A stretch of DNA of 64,000 nucleotides from HGM12998 sp900756495 (GCA_958477305.1 CAUEFI010000002.1:124001-188000); one strand, 5' to 3'; positions 40,766 through 49,793 are shown, counted from the first letter of the stretch. Numbers and translations are program-made. Notes: generated by a model from the letters alone, not told the origin.

Positions 40766-42632
40766 ATCTCCGGTGAAAAAGGCCCACACGATTCGGCGCC
40801 TGCTGAGCTATGTGGGCCGCGGCTATCGGGCCCTGTTTGTACTGGTTATCCTGTGCATCATGGTCAGCGCCATCGCCACAGTGTCGGGCTCCCTGTTCCT
40901 GGGCAATCTCATCGACAACTACATCGCCCCCTTGGTGGCCATGGAGACCCCTGATTACAGCGGCCTTGTGCGTGTGCTGCTTATGATGGCCTGTCTGTAT
41001 ATTGTGGGCGCCCTGTGCGCCTTCTCCTACAACCGGCTGATGGTCACCATCTCCCAGGGTGTGCAGAAGCGCATCCGTGATGACCTGTTCGGCCATATGC
41101 AGACGCTGCCCATCAAGTACTTTGACACCCACGCCCATGGCGATGTGATGAGCGTCTACTCCAATGACGTGGACACCCTGCGCCAGATGCTCTCCCAGAG
41201 CGTCCCCCAAGTCATCAACTCCGGCATGATGATCCTGGTCACCTTTGTGAGTATGCTGATCACCAACCTGACACTCACTGGGGTGGTCATCGTCTGTATC
41301 TTCTGCATGCTCTGTGTCACCCGGTTCCTGGCCGGCCGCAGCGGCCGCAACTTTGTCCGCCAGCAGGTGAAGCTGGGCGATCTGAACGGCTATATCGAGG
41401 AGATGATCAACGGCCAGAAGGTGGTCAAGGTCTTCTGCCACGAAGCCGAGGCCCAGGCGGGCTTTGACAAGGTCAACGACGCCCTGTTTGAGAGCGCCGA
41501 TAAGGCCAATAAATACGCCAATATCCTCATGCCCATCCTGATCAACATCGGCAATGTCCAGTACGTGATTATCGCCATGGCTGGCGGCTTTCTGGCCCTC
41601 AATGGTATCGGCGGCGCCATCACTCTGGGCACCATCGCCACCTTCCTCCAACTGTCCAAAAGCTTCACAAATCCCATCAGCCAGATCTCCCAGCAGCTCA
41701 ACTCCGTAGTTATGGCCCTGGCCGGTGCTCAGCGGATTTTTGATCTGATGGATGAGCCCTCTGAGGAGGACCATGGTACCGTAACTCTGGTCAACGTCTC
41801 CTATGACAAAGACGGACAGCTCCAGGAGGCCAACGGCCGCACCAACCTGTGGGCCTGGAAGGTCCCCCAGCCCGACGGAACCTTTACCTACACCAAGCTG
41901 GCCGGCGACGTGCGTTTTGACCATGTGGACTTCGCCTACGAGGAGGGCAAGACCATCCTTCACGACATCTCCCTCTTCGCCAAGCCCGGTCAGAAACTGG
42001 CCTTTGTGGGCGCCACCGGCGCGGGCAAGACCACCATTACCAACCTCATCAATCGCTTCTATGATATTGCCGACGGTAAAATTCACTATGACGGCATCTC
42101 CATCAACGACATCAAAAAGCCGGATCTGCGGCGCTCCCTGGGTATCGTGCTCCAGGATACCAACCTGTTCACCGGCACCGTCAGGGAGAATATTCGCTAC
42201 GGCAACCTGGAGGCTACTGATGAAGAGGTAGAGGCCGCCGCCGTATTGGCCAACGCAGACGACTTTATCCGCCGGCTCCCCCAGGGGTATGATACCATGC
42301 TCACTGGCAACGGCGCCAACCTGTCTCAGGGGCAGCGCCAGCTCATTGCCATCGCCCGGGCCGCCGTAGCCGACCCGCCGGTGATGATCCTGGATGAGGC
42401 CACCTCCTCTATCGATACCCGAACCGAAGCCATCGTTCAACGGGGCATGGACGCTCTGATGAGCGGCCGCACGGTATTTGTCATCGCCCACCGCCTATCC
42501 ACCGTCCGCAACTCCAATGCCATCATGGTACTGGACCACGGCCGTATCGTGGAACGGGGCGACCACGAGGATCTGATTGCCCAGCACGGTATCTATTATC
42601 AGCTCTACACTGGCGCGTTTGAGTTGGAGTAA
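40758..42632 (+). CDS. ABC exporter half-transporter, canonical ATPase (MdlB-like)
   Basis: A 624-residue partner of the preceding half. Six membrane helices (about residues 20-330) are followed by an ATPase domain with GATGAGKTTI, signature NLSQGQRQL, Walker B VMILDEATSSID and switch FVIAHRLS, all intact. A roughly 35-residue insert before the ATPase (near TNLWAWKVPQPDGTF) is typical of this subfamily. ATG 40758 follows AAGGGAGGCGG and overlaps the previous gene by eight bases, so the subunits are made in equal amounts. A hairpin terminator follows. Confidence 0.93.
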   Translation: MNKSPVKKAHTIRRLLSYVGRGYRALFVLVILCIMVSAIATVSGSLFLGNLIDNYIAPLVAMETPDYSGLVRVLLMMACLYIVGALCAFSYNRLMVTISQGVQKRIRDDLFGHMQTLPIKYFDTHAHGDVMSVYSNDVDTLRQMLSQSVPQVINSGMMILVTFVSMLITNLTLTGVVIVCIFCMLCVTRFLAGRSGRNFVRQQVKLGDLNGYIEEMINGQKVVKVFCHEAEAQAGFDKVNDALFESADKANKYANILMPILINIGNVQYVIIAMAGGFLALNGIGGAITLGTIATFLQLSKSFTNPISQISQQLNSVVMALAGAQRIFDLMDEPSEEDHGTVTLVNVSYDKDGQLQEANGRTNLWAWKVPQPDGTFTYTKLAGDVRFDHVDFAYEEGKTILHDISLFAKPGQKLAFVGATGAGKTTITNLINRFYDIADGKIHYDGISINDIKKPDLRRSLGIVLQDTNLFTGTVRENIRYGNLEATDEEVEAAAVLANADDFIRRLPQGYDTMLTGNGANLSQGQRQLIAIARAAVADPPVMILDEATSSIDTRTEAIVQRGMDALMSGRTVFVIAHRLSTVRNSNAIMVLDHGRIVERGDHEDLIAQHGIYYQLYTGAFELE

Positions 42633-42651
42633 TCACCCGCCGTGCCGAAAA

Positions 42652-42683
42652 ACGAGCCGTGGGGCGTTGACCCCACGGCTCGT
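42652..42683 (+). terminator. Hairpin after the ABC operon
   Basis: A 13-bp stem, ACGAGCCGTGGGG with its complement, loop CGTTGA. The tail (CTGCTTCC) is poor in T. Confidence 0.65.
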
Positions 42684-42742
42684 CTGCTTCCAAAGCCCCG
42701 TTTTCGCCCAGATCTTCGGGGGCGCCTCTTTCAAATCTTTTA

Positions 42743-42781
42743 GAACGGATGTTTGCATTTCTCTCCGACTTGTGATACAAT
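42743..42781 (+). promoter_or_regulatory. lexA promoter with a LexA-box-like site
   Basis: TTGCAT (42753-42758), 17 bases, TACAAT (42776-42781). GAACGGATGTTT (42743-42754), close to the Firmicutes SOS box GAAC-N4-GTTC with one mismatch, overlaps the -35. This fits autorepression of lexA. Confidence 0.68.
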
Positions 42782-42811
42782 GTGCCTATAAAATGGACGG
42801 GAGGGGCCGCC

Positions 42812-43438
42812 ATGAAACTCTTATCGCCCAAGCAGCAGCAAATTTATGATTATATTATCTCATTTACTTCTGTGCACGGCTATCCCCCCTCGGTGCGTGA
42901 AATCGGGGAGCACGTAGGCCTCAAGTCCCCTTCCACCGTTCACTTTCACTTGAAGGGGCTGGAGGAAAAGGGACTCATCATCAAAGCCGAGGGCAAAACC
43001 AGGGCTATTACAATCAGCGGCAGCCCCGGTGCCGCCGGCATACCGGTTGCCGAGGAGATGGACAGCCAAGTCAATCGGGTGCCTGTGGTGGGCAGTGTAG
43101 CCGCCGGGTCTCCCATTTTGGCCCAGGAGTGTATCGAAGACTATCTGACCTTTGACACAGGTGGGCTTTTCGGGGAACACTTTGCGCTCCGGGTCCGAGG
43201 AGAGTCCATGCTCAACGCCGGTATCCTTCCGGGCGACTTGGTGGTGGTGCACCGACAGCAGGAGTGCCGCAGCGGCGAGATCGTTGTAGCGCTTTTTGAA
43301 GATGAGGCTACTGTGAAAACGCTTCTCCGCAGGGACGGCCACACATGGCTCATGCCGGAAAACGACGAATATGAGCCTATTGACGGCGAGGGTGCCGAGC
43401 TTTTGGGCAAGGTTGTCGCAGTAATCAGAAGGTATTAG
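42812..43438 (+). CDS. lexA: SOS repressor LexA
   Basis: A 208-residue repressor. The winged helix (residues 1-65) has QQIYDYIISF, GYPPSVREIGEHVGL and STVHFHLKGLEEKGLI. The self-cleavage site is Ala98-Gly99 in SVAAGSP; the catalytic Ser is in RGESMLNAG (about 132) and the Lys in EATVKTLL (about 169). RecA-stimulated cleavage would open the SOS genes. ATG 42812 follows GGGAGGGG; an earlier in-frame start at 42782 lies on the -10 box. A LexA-box-like site covers its promoter. ogt and exoA follow on the same strand. Confidence 0.96.
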   Translation: MKLLSPKQQQIYDYIISFTSVHGYPPSVREIGEHVGLKSPSTVHFHLKGLEEKGLIIKAEGKTRAITISGSPGAAGIPVAEEMDSQVNRVPVVGSVAAGSPILAQECIEDYLTFDTGGLFGEHFALRVRGESMLNAGILPGDLVVVHRQQECRSGEIVVALFEDEATVKTLLRRDGHTWLMPENDEYEPIDGEGAELLGKVVAVIRRY

Positions 43439-43630
43439 CGCAACTCCCCACATATCGGCCATGCGGAATTCGCTGCGGCCGGGCCTGAACCAGGTTCTGC
43501 GGCTTTATGTCCCCCTGCTCTCTCCGTCGAGTGTCCGTCCAGGTGAGGACAGCCGGAATGCCGTCTCCTCCCTTATGTTTTGCTGCCTGGACTGCAGCAG
43601 CCCCACTCTTCTTCCAGCGAGGTATCGTCT

Positions 43631-44092
43631 GTGGAATTGATCACCTTTGACACCCCGGTGGGCCCGCTCGCCCTGGCAGAGGAAGACGAGCAGCTCACCC
43701 GGCTCTGGCTGCCCGGCCAGGGATATCCCCGCATTGCCGAGCATGAAACAGTTCTGCTCTCCGAGGGGAAACGCCAGCTTTTGGAATACCTTACCGGCCT
43801 GCGCCGGATGTTCAGCCTCCCTCTGAGCCCTGCCGGAACGTTCTTTCAGCGCAGCGTCTGGCAGGCTCTGGAGGAGATCCCCTACGGAGAGTCCATCACC
43901 TATGGCGCTCTGGCCCGGCATATCGGCCGCCCAAAGGCGGCCAGGGCCGTAGGACAGGCCTGCCACTGCAATCCGCTTCCCATTCTCCTTCCCTGCCACA
44001 GGGTCGTAGGATCCGGCGGCTCCCTCACCGGCTATGGCGGCGGCCTGGAACTGAAGCGAATGCTGTTGGATTTGGAAAGGAGCTACACATGA
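43631..44092 (+). CDS. ogt: Methylated-DNA-[protein]-cysteine S-methyltransferase
   Basis: Suicide repair protein that takes methyl groups from O6-methylguanine. The acceptor Cys is in ILLPCHRVV (about residue 122 of 153), after FQRSVWQALEEIPYGES and the Asn of CHCNPLP that belongs to the active-site hinge. GTG 43631 is chosen because GCGAGG lies seven bases before it and the family start (MELITFDTPVGPL) matches. It follows lexA after 192 bases with no recognised feature, and overlaps the next gene (ATGA). Confidence 0.92.
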   Translation: MELITFDTPVGPLALAEEDEQLTRLWLPGQGYPRIAEHETVLLSEGKRQLLEYLTGLRRMFSLPLSPAGTFFQRSVWQALEEIPYGESITYGALARHIGRPKAARAVGQACHCNPLPILLPCHRVVGSGGSLTGYGGGLELKRMLLDLERSYT

Positions 44093-44319
44093 ACGATTTT
44101 GTCTCCAATATTCCCGCTCGTGGAGCAGCTCTTCTGGAGCGGGACCGCATGATCAAGGCCGGGCTCTGCGTCGCCGGTGCGGTATTGGCTGTAGGTGTAA
44201 TCCGGCGGTTTCACAAGCCCCTGTTGGCTGCAGCTGCAGCGATCTATCTGGGCACCCGGCCGCCAGTAAAGCAGTTTCTCTCCAGGGTGGCATCTGTGTG
44301 GAAGGGAGCGGCGCCTTGA
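44089..44319 (+). CDS. Small membrane protein
   Basis: A 76-residue protein with two hydrophobic stretches (about 25-40, AGLCVAGAVLAVGV, and 44-55, PLLAAAAAIYLG) joined by a basic turn. It starts inside the ogt stop (ATGA) behind GGAAAGGAG and ends in the exoA start (TTGA), so it is translationally coupled with both. No family recognised; its place between two repair genes may be incidental. Confidence 0.55.
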   Translation: MNDFVSNIPARGAALLERDRMIKAGLCVAGAVLAVGVIRRFHKPLLAAAAAIYLGTRPPVKQFLSRVASVWKGAAP

Positions 44320-45077
44320 AGCTGATTTCGTGGAATGTCAACGGCCTGAGGGCTTGCCTCAGCAAAGGGTTTCCTGATTTTTTTCATGCCTGCAAGGCTG
44401 ATATCTTCTGTCTTCAGGAGACCAAGCTGCAGGCCGGCCAGGTGGAACTGGACCTGCCCGGCTATCTCCAGTTCTGGAACAGCGCCGAAAAGAAGGGCTA
44501 CTCAGGCACAGCGGTCTTCACCAGAACTGCGCCTCTGGAAGTTACCTATGGGATTGGTCTGCCCGAACACGATACGGAGGGCCGGGTTATCACCTGTGAA
44601 TTTCCCGGTTTCTTCCTGGTTAACTGCTATACGCCCAATGCTCAACGGGGGCTCAGCCGGCTGGAATACCGCATGGTCTGGGAAGATGCCTTTCGGGCCT
44701 TTCTTCTGTCCCTGGACCGCAGCAAACCGGTGATCCTCTGTGGGGATTTAAATGTGGCCCATCAGGAGATCGACCTCAAAAACCCCAAGCCCAACCGGGG
44801 CAATGCCGGCTTCACCGATGAAGAGCGGGGCAAGATGACCTCTCTTCTCTCCGCCGGGTTTACGGACACCTTCCGCTGGCTGTACCCTGACCGAACAGGC
44901 GCCTACACTTGGTGGTCCTATATGTACAATGCCAGGGCCAACAATGCAGGGTGGCGTATTGACTACTTTATTGTCTCCGACCGCCTGCGCCCCAATGTGA
45001 TAGACAGTGTCATTCACTCCAGCATCTATGGCAGCGACCACTGCCCTGTGGAGTTGGAGCTGAGATTGGAGGGCTGA
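44316..45077 (+). CDS. exoA: Exodeoxyribonuclease III / AP endonuclease
   Basis: A 253-residue Mg-dependent base-excision repair nuclease. Motifs: KLISWNVNGLRA, CLQETKLQ (metal Glu), NCYTPNAQRGLSRLEYR, LCGDLNVAHQEIDL (Asp/Asn), the C-terminal GWRIDYFIVS and SDHCPVELEL (catalytic His). TTG 44316 gives the standard start and length and lies five bases after GGGAGCG; it overlaps the previous stop. Upstream in-frame ATG 44298 would add six unlikely residues. Confidence 0.94.
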   Translation: MKLISWNVNGLRACLSKGFPDFFHACKADIFCLQETKLQAGQVELDLPGYLQFWNSAEKKGYSGTAVFTRTAPLEVTYGIGLPEHDTEGRVITCEFPGFFLVNCYTPNAQRGLSRLEYRMVWEDAFRAFLLSLDRSKPVILCGDLNVAHQEIDLKNPKPNRGNAGFTDEERGKMTSLLSAGFTDTFRWLYPDRTGAYTWWSYMYNARANNAGWRIDYFIVSDRLRPNVIDSVIHSSIYGSDHCPVELELRLEG

Positions 45078-45082
45078 GTGAT

Positions 45083-45922
45083 ATGAGAATTACGACGCTG
45101 CTGGAGAATACCACGGAACTCCCGGCACTCGCCTGTCAGCACGGCTTGAGTCAGTATGTGGAGGCCAACGGCCGCCGTCTTCTCTTTGACGCCGGCCCCT
45201 CAGAGGCCTCCTCGGAAAATGCCGTCAAACTGGGTATCGATTTAACCGCTGTTGACACCTGCATCCTCTCCCATGGCCACCACGACCACTCAGACGGTCT
45301 CCCCGCCTTTCTGGAGCGCAACAGAATTTCCTCCGTCTATTTGAAGCCCGAAGCCCGAGGGGAGCAAGTGGGCCTCAAGAAGGACGGCCCGCGCTTTATC
45401 GGCGTTACTCCAGTCCTTTTCGAGCAGTACGCAGAGCGCCTCCGCTTTGTGGAGGGCGAAACCGACCTGGGAGACGGGATCGTAATCCTGACCCGTATCA
45501 CCCGAGACCCCGACTATACCCAGCCCCAGGACGACCTGCAAGTTAAGACAGAACAGGGTTATGAACCTGACCAGTTCCTCCATGAGCTGATCCTCACGGT
45601 TCATGAGCGGGGAGGCGTCCACATTCTCACCGGCTGCAGCCACAGCGGCATCGTAGGCATGATCGAAACCGTTATGACCCGCTTTCCGGGCGAGCCCATC
45701 CTCAGTGTTACCGGCGGGTTCCATCTGATGGTCGTGCCCCGTCAGGATCGGATGAACTGTACTCCGGATTTTGCATCTAGGCTGGGGGATAAATTGAAGT
45801 CTCTCGGGGATTTCCCGATCTTTACCTGCCACTGCACCGGCCAGCTGGCCTTTGACCATCTGAAGGAGCGTCTGGGGAGCCGGCTCACCTACCTCCGCGG
45901 CGGTATGTCGGTAGAGGTCTGA
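45083..45922 (+). CDS. Metallo-beta-lactamase-fold hydrolase
   Basis: A 279-residue MBL-fold protein. The metal motif SHGHHDHSDG lies at 63-72, further ligands are His in LTGCSHSGI and TGGFHLM, and the last is in FTCHCTG. The GCSHSGI and CHCTG patterns fit the subgroup of dihydropterin-type/archaeal-like MBL proteins often seen as single genes in Clostridia. The substrate is not readable. It follows exoA by five bases behind GGAGGG and is followed by a terminator, so it ends the lexA-region run. Confidence 0.88.
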   Translation: MRITTLLENTTELPALACQHGLSQYVEANGRRLLFDAGPSEASSENAVKLGIDLTAVDTCILSHGHHDHSDGLPAFLERNRISSVYLKPEARGEQVGLKKDGPRFIGVTPVLFEQYAERLRFVEGETDLGDGIVILTRITRDPDYTQPQDDLQVKTEQGYEPDQFLHELILTVHERGGVHILTGCSHSGIVGMIETVMTRFPGEPILSVTGGFHLMVVPRQDRMNCTPDFASRLGDKLKSLGDFPIFTCHCTGQLAFDHLKERLGSRLTYLRGGMSVEV

Positions 45923-45931
45923 GCATGCGCA

Positions 45932-45966
45932 AAAGGCTCCGGCGCCATCTGTGCACCGGAGCCTTT
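45932..45966. terminator. Intrinsic terminator
   Basis: AAAGGCTCCGG pairs with CCGGAGCCTTT around a 13-base loop that can form a small inner stem. It lies between convergent genes. Confidence 0.75.
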
Positions 45967-46001
45967 GGAGATCCCACGGCAAGCCGCACAGCCGGGGAAC
46001 G

Positions 46002-47201
46002 TTACTCCTCCAGCCCCTGTAGCACCTGTCCCGCCGCCCTGGCAAAGAGCCTGGCCCCGTTCAGAGCCTCCTGCAGGGTATTCCCGTGGCACCCTACCTC
46101 CACCAAAAGAGAGCCGCTGGTTAACTCCTGGTTGTAACGGGAAGAGCGCAGCGTCATGGGGCGGGCCAGTGTGGGGTAGAGCGTATTCATGCTCTGCTGA
46201 ATCTTAGATGCCAGCGTCACATTTTTCTGCCAGTTGGGGTGCTCTCCTCCCTCACTGCTCCCGAGGACCAGCATGACTTGTGCGGTTGGAAGGCCGTCAA
46301 TCTCTGTAACGGCCTTGTATACCGTGCCATCTTCCCCAACCAAAGCGTCCCGGTGAACATCCAGGACGATTTTAATGGATGGATATTGGGCTAGGTATTC
46401 CTCCACCCCCACTGCCGAGCGGTCATAAGCCCCATTGTACTTGGGATAATCGTAGAGGGTTCTGTCATGGACCACCGAGAGCCCCATCTCGGTAAAGATC
46501 CGCTCTATCTCATCTCCAATGCGCACTACATTGTACGCTTCCTCCAGCGTGCGGGTATTTCCGTCGCTGGGGGTATATATGTCCTCCCCGTCCGGTGTAT
46601 ATGCCTCCGTGCCGTGCGTATGCATGATCAGAACCTGTGGTCCCTCTTCCGGCAGGGTAATCTCCACGGGCGCTGAGGCAATGGCCGCCAAATCCACCGA
46701 CAGATTGGTCCTGTTATACAAGTAAATCCCTTCGGCATAGTCATATCCCTGAGTACTGGTCGGAACCAGTGTGCGGGGGACAATGTCTCCGGGTGCGGCA
46801 GTCGTTACCGGAGGTTCGGTAATATCGTCGTGATCGGGAGCCGGCTGTCCGGCAGGAAGCGCGGCATCGGGATCACTGCCTGCTTCATCCAGGTTCTGAT
46901 CCTGAAATTCTGCAACTGCCCTTTCACCCGCACGCAGCAGCGGAGACTGCCCTACCACCAACCTCCCCCAGAAGGGCAGCTCGCCCAGGGGACCGCCTGT
47001 ACCTTCTACCTCTCCCAGCTCCAGACGAAGCGCTGCAGCCACAAAGGAGGGGCTCTCTCCCAACGCCTTAACTGCAGACCCAGCCGCACCCGCACCCGCA
47101 CCCAAAAGGGCAAGCCATGCCGCTACGGTAGCCATAAAGAGGGCTGCCCCCCGCCGGAGAACCTTGCCCCAGTGAATTCCTGCCGTACGCCTTTGCTTCA
47201 T
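46002..47201 (-). CDS. spoIIP: Stage II sporulation protein P (SpoIIP)
   Basis: Peptidoglycan amidase/endopeptidase of the DMP complex for engulfment in sporulation. An N-terminal membrane anchor (about residues 12-38) is followed by a variable linker and the SpoIIP domain (about 190-395). Domain motifs are VLIMHTHGTEAYTP (zinc His and Glu), VVHDRTLYDYP, IVLDVHRDAL (His) and LLVEVGCHGNTLQEA (Glu). The 399 residues are normal. ATG 47201 follows AAGGGTG; an in-frame ATG at 47234 is less likely. Its presence indicates an endospore former. No sigma-E-type promoter was recognised. Confidence 0.95.
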   Translation of the reverse strand: MKQRRTAGIHWGKVLRRGAALFMATVAAWLALLGAGAGAAGSAVKALGESPSFVAAALRLELGEVEGTGGPLGELPFWGRLVVGQSPLLRAGERAVAEFQDQNLDEAGSDPDAALPAGQPAPDHDDITEPPVTTAAPGDIVPRTLVPTSTQGYDYAEGIYLYNRTNLSVDLAAIASAPVEITLPEEGPQVLIMHTHGTEAYTPDGEDIYTPSDGNTRTLEEAYNVVRIGDEIERIFTEMGLSVVHDRTLYDYPKYNGAYDRSAVGVEEYLAQYPSIKIVLDVHRDALVGEDGTVYKAVTEIDGLPTAQVMLVLGSSEGGEHPNWQKNVTLASKIQQSMNTLYPTLARPMTLRSSRYNQELTSGSLLVEVGCHGNTLQEALNGARLFARAAGQVLQGLEE

Positions 47202-47305
47202 TGTTATCACCCTTATCTGCTGTTGATGATTCAACCTATGCGCCGGCAGTCCGGGATATGAGCCTGTCCCCCCAAATTTCCCATTGGCGCCTTTGGGGAC
47301 ACGCC

Positions 47306-47333
47306 TTGACTTTTTTTATGTTTCCGATATAAT
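47306..47333 (+). promoter_or_regulatory. Sigma-A promoter of the DegV gene
   Basis: TTGACT, 16 bases, TATAAT. Just upstream, TGTCCCC(CC)AAA and TTTGGGGACA (47265-47302) form an imperfect inverted repeat that may end readthrough. Confidence 0.75.
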
Positions 47334-47389
47334 ATTTTTAATGTGTTTTGTTTCATCCGTTTGGATACTAAGTACAAGAGAGGTTCTAT

Positions 47390-48256
47390 ATGGGCAAAGT
47401 AGCAGTCGTTACCGACAGTAACAGCGGAATTACACAGCAGCAGGGCAAAGAACTGGGCATCTATGTTCTTCCGATGCCCTTTTATATCAATGATAAGCTC
47501 TTCTTTGAGGACGTAACACTGAGTCAGGAGGAGTTCTATCAGCACCTGAGCTCTGATGCCGACGTAAAAACCACACAGCCTGCACCAGGTGACGTTACAG
47601 ACCTGTGGGACAGAGTACTTCAAGATTACGACGAACTCGTCCACATTCCCATGTCCAGTGGACTGAGCAGTTCCTGCGAGACCGCCATCATGCTGTCCCA
47701 GGACTATGACGGCAGGGTTCAGGTCGCTGACGTCCAGCGCATCTCAGTGACTATGCGCCAGTCGGTTTTAGATGCCCTCGCCATGGCGCAGGCGGGCAAA
47801 AGCGCCTCTGAGATCAAGGAAATTTTAGAAGCTGCCAAATTTGATTCAGATATTTACATTACGGTGGATACTTTGAAATATCTGAAGAAGGGCGGCCGCC
47901 TGACGCCTGCAGCCGCCGCCATTGGAACAGTTCTCAATCTGAAGCCGGTGCTGCGCATCAAGGGGGAAAAGCTGGACGCATATTCCAAGTGCCGGGGCTG
48001 GAAGGCCGCCAAAAAGACGATGATTGATGTGATTCACACCGTCATGGTCCGCGACTTCCCCGAATGCGGTCATGACGACTTTGATATTGCCGCCGCCTAC
48101 ACGGGAGATCGCACTTCTGCACAGGAGTGGCTGGAGGAACTCCACGCCGCTTTCCCCCGGTATGATATTCACATGGACCCCCTGTCCCTCAGTGTCTCCT
48201 GTCACATCGGGCCGGGTGCGCGTGCCGTAACAGTCACAAAGAAGCTGAAATTTTAA
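47390..48256 (+). CDS. DegV-family fatty-acid-binding protein
   Basis: A 288-residue DegV (FakB-like) protein that binds a fatty acid and presents it to a kinase. Motifs: VVTDSNSGI at the start, KTTQPAPGD near 65, HIPMSSGLSSSCETA near 86, and the loop KYLKKGGRLTPAAAAIG. The end SCHIGPGARAV carries the His-Ile-Gly-Pro-Gly signature. Its own promoter and terminator make it a single-gene unit; the FakA kinase is not in the window. Confidence 0.93.
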   Translation: MGKVAVVTDSNSGITQQQGKELGIYVLPMPFYINDKLFFEDVTLSQEEFYQHLSSDADVKTTQPAPGDVTDLWDRVLQDYDELVHIPMSSGLSSSCETAIMLSQDYDGRVQVADVQRISVTMRQSVLDALAMAQAGKSASEIKEILEAAKFDSDIYITVDTLKYLKKGGRLTPAAAAIGTVLNLKPVLRIKGEKLDAYSKCRGWKAAKKTMIDVIHTVMVRDFPECGHDDFDIAAAYTGDRTSAQEWLEELHAAFPRYDIHMDPLSLSVSCHIGPGARAVTVTKKLKF

Positions 48257-48277
48257 TGTTGCTACATAGCGACACTG

Positions 48278-48310
48278 AGAGGCGCGGAGTATCGCTCCGC
48301 GCCTCTTTCA
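48278..48310 (+). terminator. Intrinsic terminator after the DegV gene
   Basis: A 12-bp stem AGAGGCGCGGAG with its complement, loop TATCG, followed by TTCATTTAT. Confidence 0.82.
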
Positions 48311-48453
48311 TTTATACCGGCACCGGCTCAGCTTTCCTTGTTCTTATTTTATAATTCAAAAAACATGTCATTTTTCTTCATCTTTTATACACAATTATCC
48401 CGTATCCTTAAGTCCGTTAAGAGAATAAACCCCAAACAAAGGAGCGACCAGTT

Positions 48454-49767
48454 ATGTACTACAACGATTATAACAGATCCCCTGAGGAGCGGGAACCGAT
48501 AGAGACCAATTCTTTTCATGTCAGCGATCCCGAGCCCCCCAGGAAAAGGAAGCGCTTGGGCCTGAAAATTGCCGCAGGCTGCCTTGTGTGCGCCTTGGTA
48601 GGCGGTGCTCTGGGTGGCGGCGGCGCTCTGCTGGCCACCGGACAGCTGGGCGGGGAAAAGACGGTGGTCTATGAGGGAACCCGCCCCACCGCAGCCGTCT
48701 CTCTGGCCAATGTAGACGGCAAGACCGTTCTCTCCGGCGAAGAGATTTACGCCGCCAATCTGGAGTCTGTCGTAGGCGTCAATGGCGACGTGACGACAAA
48801 TATCTGGGGCCAGACGGTACGAAACCCTGTATCCGGCTCCGGCTTCGTCATCAGCGCCGACGGCTATATTCTCACCAATTACCATGTCATTGACGGCGTA
48901 AGCGATATCAAGGTCACCTTCTCCAATGGCACAAGCTACGACGCCATCCTGGTAGGCGGAGAGGAGGAGAACGACATTGCAGTGCTGAAAATTGACGCCA
49001 CCGGTCTGCGTCCTGTCGTACTTGGCAACTCTGATGCCCTCCAGGTAGGTGAACCGGTCTACGCCATCGGCAACCCCTTGGGCGAGCTGACCTTTACCTT
49101 TACCGGCGGCTATGTATCCGCCAAGGATCGCTCCATTACCATGAGTGACGGCACCATCATGAACATGATCCAAACGGACGCCGCCATCAATTCCGGCAAC
49201 TCCGGCGGCCCCCTTTTTGACCAGTATGGTCAGGCCATAGGTATTGTCAGCGCTAAATACTCAGGCAGCTCGGGCTCGTCCGCGTCCATCGAGGGCATTG
49301 GATTTGCCATTCCCATCAATGACGTGGCCGATATGGTAACTTCCATCATTGAGAACGGCTATGTCACCGGCAAGCCTAATGTGGGCGTTCTGATGGATGA
49401 TGTGGACTCTAATGTTCAGCGGTATGGTATCCCCGCTGGCGCCGAGATCAAGGCCGTCCTGGAGGGCTCTTGTGCCGATAAGGCGGGGCTTCAAGCCGGT
49501 GATATTATTACGGCAGTAGGCGACTCTGCTGTAAACGGCAGTGAACAGCTCAAGTCTGCCGTTAAGAATTACCGCGCGGGCGATGAGGTTACCTTCACTG
49601 TTTACCGCGACGGGGAGGAAAGTGACATTACCTTAACCTTAGACGAGGATAATCAGGCCCGCTCCGAGGCCATGGATCAGCTCCAGACGGAGTACAGCCA
49701 AAGTCAGCAGCAGCAACAGCAACAACAATACCCGAATGGCAGTTTTGGGTGGCCTTTTGGCTGGTAA
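48454..49767 (+). CDS. HtrA/DegP-like membrane-anchored serine protease with PDZ domain
   Basis: A 437-residue envelope quality-control protease. A short cytosolic N-terminus, a membrane helix (about 36-63) and a trypsin-like domain with His144 (TNYHVID), Asp174 (NDIAVLK) and Ser250 (NSGNSGGPL) are all intact. A PDZ domain follows (about 310-405) with GLQAGDIITAVGDSAV. The tail is Gln-rich (about eight Gln) and ends YPNGSFGWPFGW. It acts outside the membrane on misfolded proteins. The gene is monocistronic; no clear promoter was found in 48311-48453. Confidence 0.94.
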   Translation: MYYNDYNRSPEEREPIETNSFHVSDPEPPRKRKRLGLKIAAGCLVCALVGGALGGGGALLATGQLGGEKTVVYEGTRPTAAVSLANVDGKTVLSGEEIYAANLESVVGVNGDVTTNIWGQTVRNPVSGSGFVISADGYILTNYHVIDGVSDIKVTFSNGTSYDAILVGGEEENDIAVLKIDATGLRPVVLGNSDALQVGEPVYAIGNPLGELTFTFTGGYVSAKDRSITMSDGTIMNMIQTDAAINSGNSGGPLFDQYGQAIGIVSAKYSGSSGSSASIEGIGFAIPINDVADMVTSIIENGYVTGKPNVGVLMDDVDSNVQRYGIPAGAEIKAVLEGSCADKAGLQAGDIITAVGDSAVNGSEQLKSAVKNYRAGDEVTFTVYRDGEESDITLTLDEDNQARSEAMDQLQTEYSQSQQQQQQQQYPNGSFGWPFGW

Positions 49768-49793
49768 TCCTCTATATAAAATAGGGCTATATT

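Noticed and set aside
40668..42491. Long minus-strand frame opposite the second ABC half
   Set aside because: Asp/Gly/His-rich shadow of a canonical ABC protein.
47202..47389. Sporulation (sigma-E/F) promoter before spoIIP
   Set aside because: No convincing -35/-10 pair for these sigma factors could be placed; left unannotated.
49690..49735. CAG/CAA repeat as a satellite or CRISPR-like element
   Set aside because: It is an in-frame Gln codon run inside the HtrA-like gene; there are no spacers.
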